A DNA stretch of 64,000 nt from Pseudoduganella buxea (GTDB lineage Bacteria; Pseudomonadota; Gammaproteobacteria; Burkholderiales; Burkholderiaceae_D). Below are positions 63,402-64,000 of the stretch, one piece after another (within the stretch, counting starts at the first letter, position 1; each line of letters opens with the position of its first letter). The stretch spans positions 59,264-123,263 of the forward strand of contig NZ_WNKZ01000006.1 in the NCBI RefSeq assembly GCF_009720835.1, written 5' to 3'. A model generated the notes under the pieces. It made no database searches and had not been told where the DNA came from. It saw only the letters and a list, made by a program, of their open reading frames with translations. Position numbers and translations under genes: made by a program.

Positions 63402-64000
63402 TGCCGCGCCTTTGCCTGGCGCACCAGCGCGGCAAGCTGCACGTCCTGCGTGCCGTTGCGGCCGATCCAGTCCAGCGCGGCTTGCGTTGTCCTGGCGTCG
63501 CGCGCGGCCAGGCCCGCTTCGAGCAGCAGGCGCAAATCGGCCAGTTCCTTCTGCACCTGCCAGTTCTGTTTCGCCAGCGCCAGCGCGGCGCCGGTGTCGT
63601 CCTGAAGGTGCAGCATGAAGCGCGCCTCCTCGCGCAGGTGGACACGGTCGCCCCGCCGAGCGGCGGCATCGAAACGGGCCTGCAATTCCTCGCGCGCGGC
63701 CGCCAGTGCCGTGCGTTCCTTGACCTGGCGCAGCGCCAGCGCGGTGCGCAGCAGCAGGGCGTCGATGCGGCCCTGTTTGCGCAGCAGGGCCAGCACGTCG
63801 ACAGGCCGGCGCGCGTCGAGCAGATAGTCGGCATAGGCACCCAGCAGGTAGCTGTCGCGCGGGGCCAGCGTCAGCGCGGCCCGAAAGCGCTGCTCGGCCA
63901 CGTCGGCGGCGCCGCGCCGGGCGGCCATTTCGGCCAGCACGGTCAAGGCCCACACGCGCAGCTCCGCCGGGGATGCGTCGCTGCGGGCCAGCGTGTGGGC
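63398..64000 (-). CDS. TPR-repeat protein, C-terminal part (cut by window end)
   Basis: The last 200 codons of a longer gene; the frame is open to the window edge. The sequence is made of helix pairs with TPR spacing (AEQRFRAALTLAPRDSYLLG, then AYADYLLDA; ALAKQNWQVQKELADLRLLLE split). No start inside the window is credible because coding continues upstream of the first Met. It is translationally coupled to the HupE-like gene, so it may help assemble or regulate that transporter. Confidence 0.8.
   Translation of the reverse strand, partial: AHTLARSDASPAELRVWALTVLAEMAARRGAADVAEQRFRAALTLAPRDSYLLGAYADYLLDARRPVDVLALLRKQGRIDALLLRTALALRQVKERTALAAAREELQARFDAAARRGDRVHLREEARFMLHLQDDTGAALALAKQNWQVQKELADLRLLLEAGLAARDARTTQAALDWIGRNGTQDVQLAALVRQAKARQ

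Overview
The window looks like a chromosomal segment of a high-G+C betaproteobacterium of the order Burkholderiales, most likely the family Oxalobacteraceae and probably a Massilia-type organism. This is inferred from gene content and order (mpl-yqiA-ubiC-RNase cluster divergent from tlpA-aroQ-accB-accC-prmA, an Ala/Lys-rich histone H1-like protein, PP0621-pilS-pilR, proS divergent from rppH) and from a short palindromic repeat, as I recall it from Massilia genomes. Nearly all of the window is ordinary, densely packed core genome. No rRNA, tRNA, CRISPR array, prophage or transposase gene was seen.

Layout. 1-7.9 kb (minus strand): a compact run mpl, yqiA, ubiC, RNB-family ribonuclease, TonB-like protein, aroE, mtgA, a DUF4124-like protein and the 5' part of corA, mostly joined by 1-4 base overlaps. 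8.0-14.9 kb (plus): a degenerate nucleotidyltransferase-like protein, a TlpA-like thioredoxin, aroQ, accBC, prmA, a zinc-ribbon/DUF3426 protein and a PfkB sugar kinase. 14.9-19.5 kb: yggT and a histone H1-like gene on minus, then a roughly 1-kb non-coding region with several strong hairpins, then a nucleotidyltransferase gene and an orphan Imm52-type immunity gene on plus. 19.5-28.5 kb (minus): nrdB and nrdA with two NrdR boxes, pilR, pilS, a PP0621-family gene and a CcsA-like cytochrome c assembly gene. 28.6-33.4 kb (minus): an ABC importer of the nitrate/sulfonate/taurine type and a DUF898 plus M48 peptidase pair, sitting between the ccsA-like gene and ffh.

33.6-44.7 kb: ffh, a SWIB-domain protein, a lytic transglycosylase, proS, rppH, a DUF1841 gene, two small cytochromes c, a MoxR ATPase - GNAT - CoxE/VWA operon, an ACT-like protein with a ParA-like pseudo-ATPase, and a TorF-family porin. 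44.8-52.8 kb (minus): a complete potassium-uptake system, small ORF-kdpF-kdpA-kdpB-kdpC-kdpD-kdpE, with a good KdpE-box candidate upstream. 53.0-57.4 kb (plus): parE and parC. 57.5-64 kb: a patatin-like phospholipase, a secreted Ala/Lys-rich helical protein, an M64 peptidase, an ECF sigma/anti-sigma pair, and a HupE-like protein with a periplasmic EF-hand followed by a TPR protein cut by the window end.

Most useful second looks: (1) a family of about 40-bp palindromes, two of them abutting stop codons and one translated in frame inside kdpD; (2) the structured, possibly ncRNA-bearing region upstream of the histone-like gene; (3) NrdR boxes overlapping the nrdA promoter and a triple-hairpin nrdA-nrdB spacer; (4) an 11-bp perfect inverted repeat in front of an ACT-like/pseudo-ParA gene pair; (5) the KdpE box and the tiny gene ahead of kdpF. 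No clearly new defence or mobile system was found.
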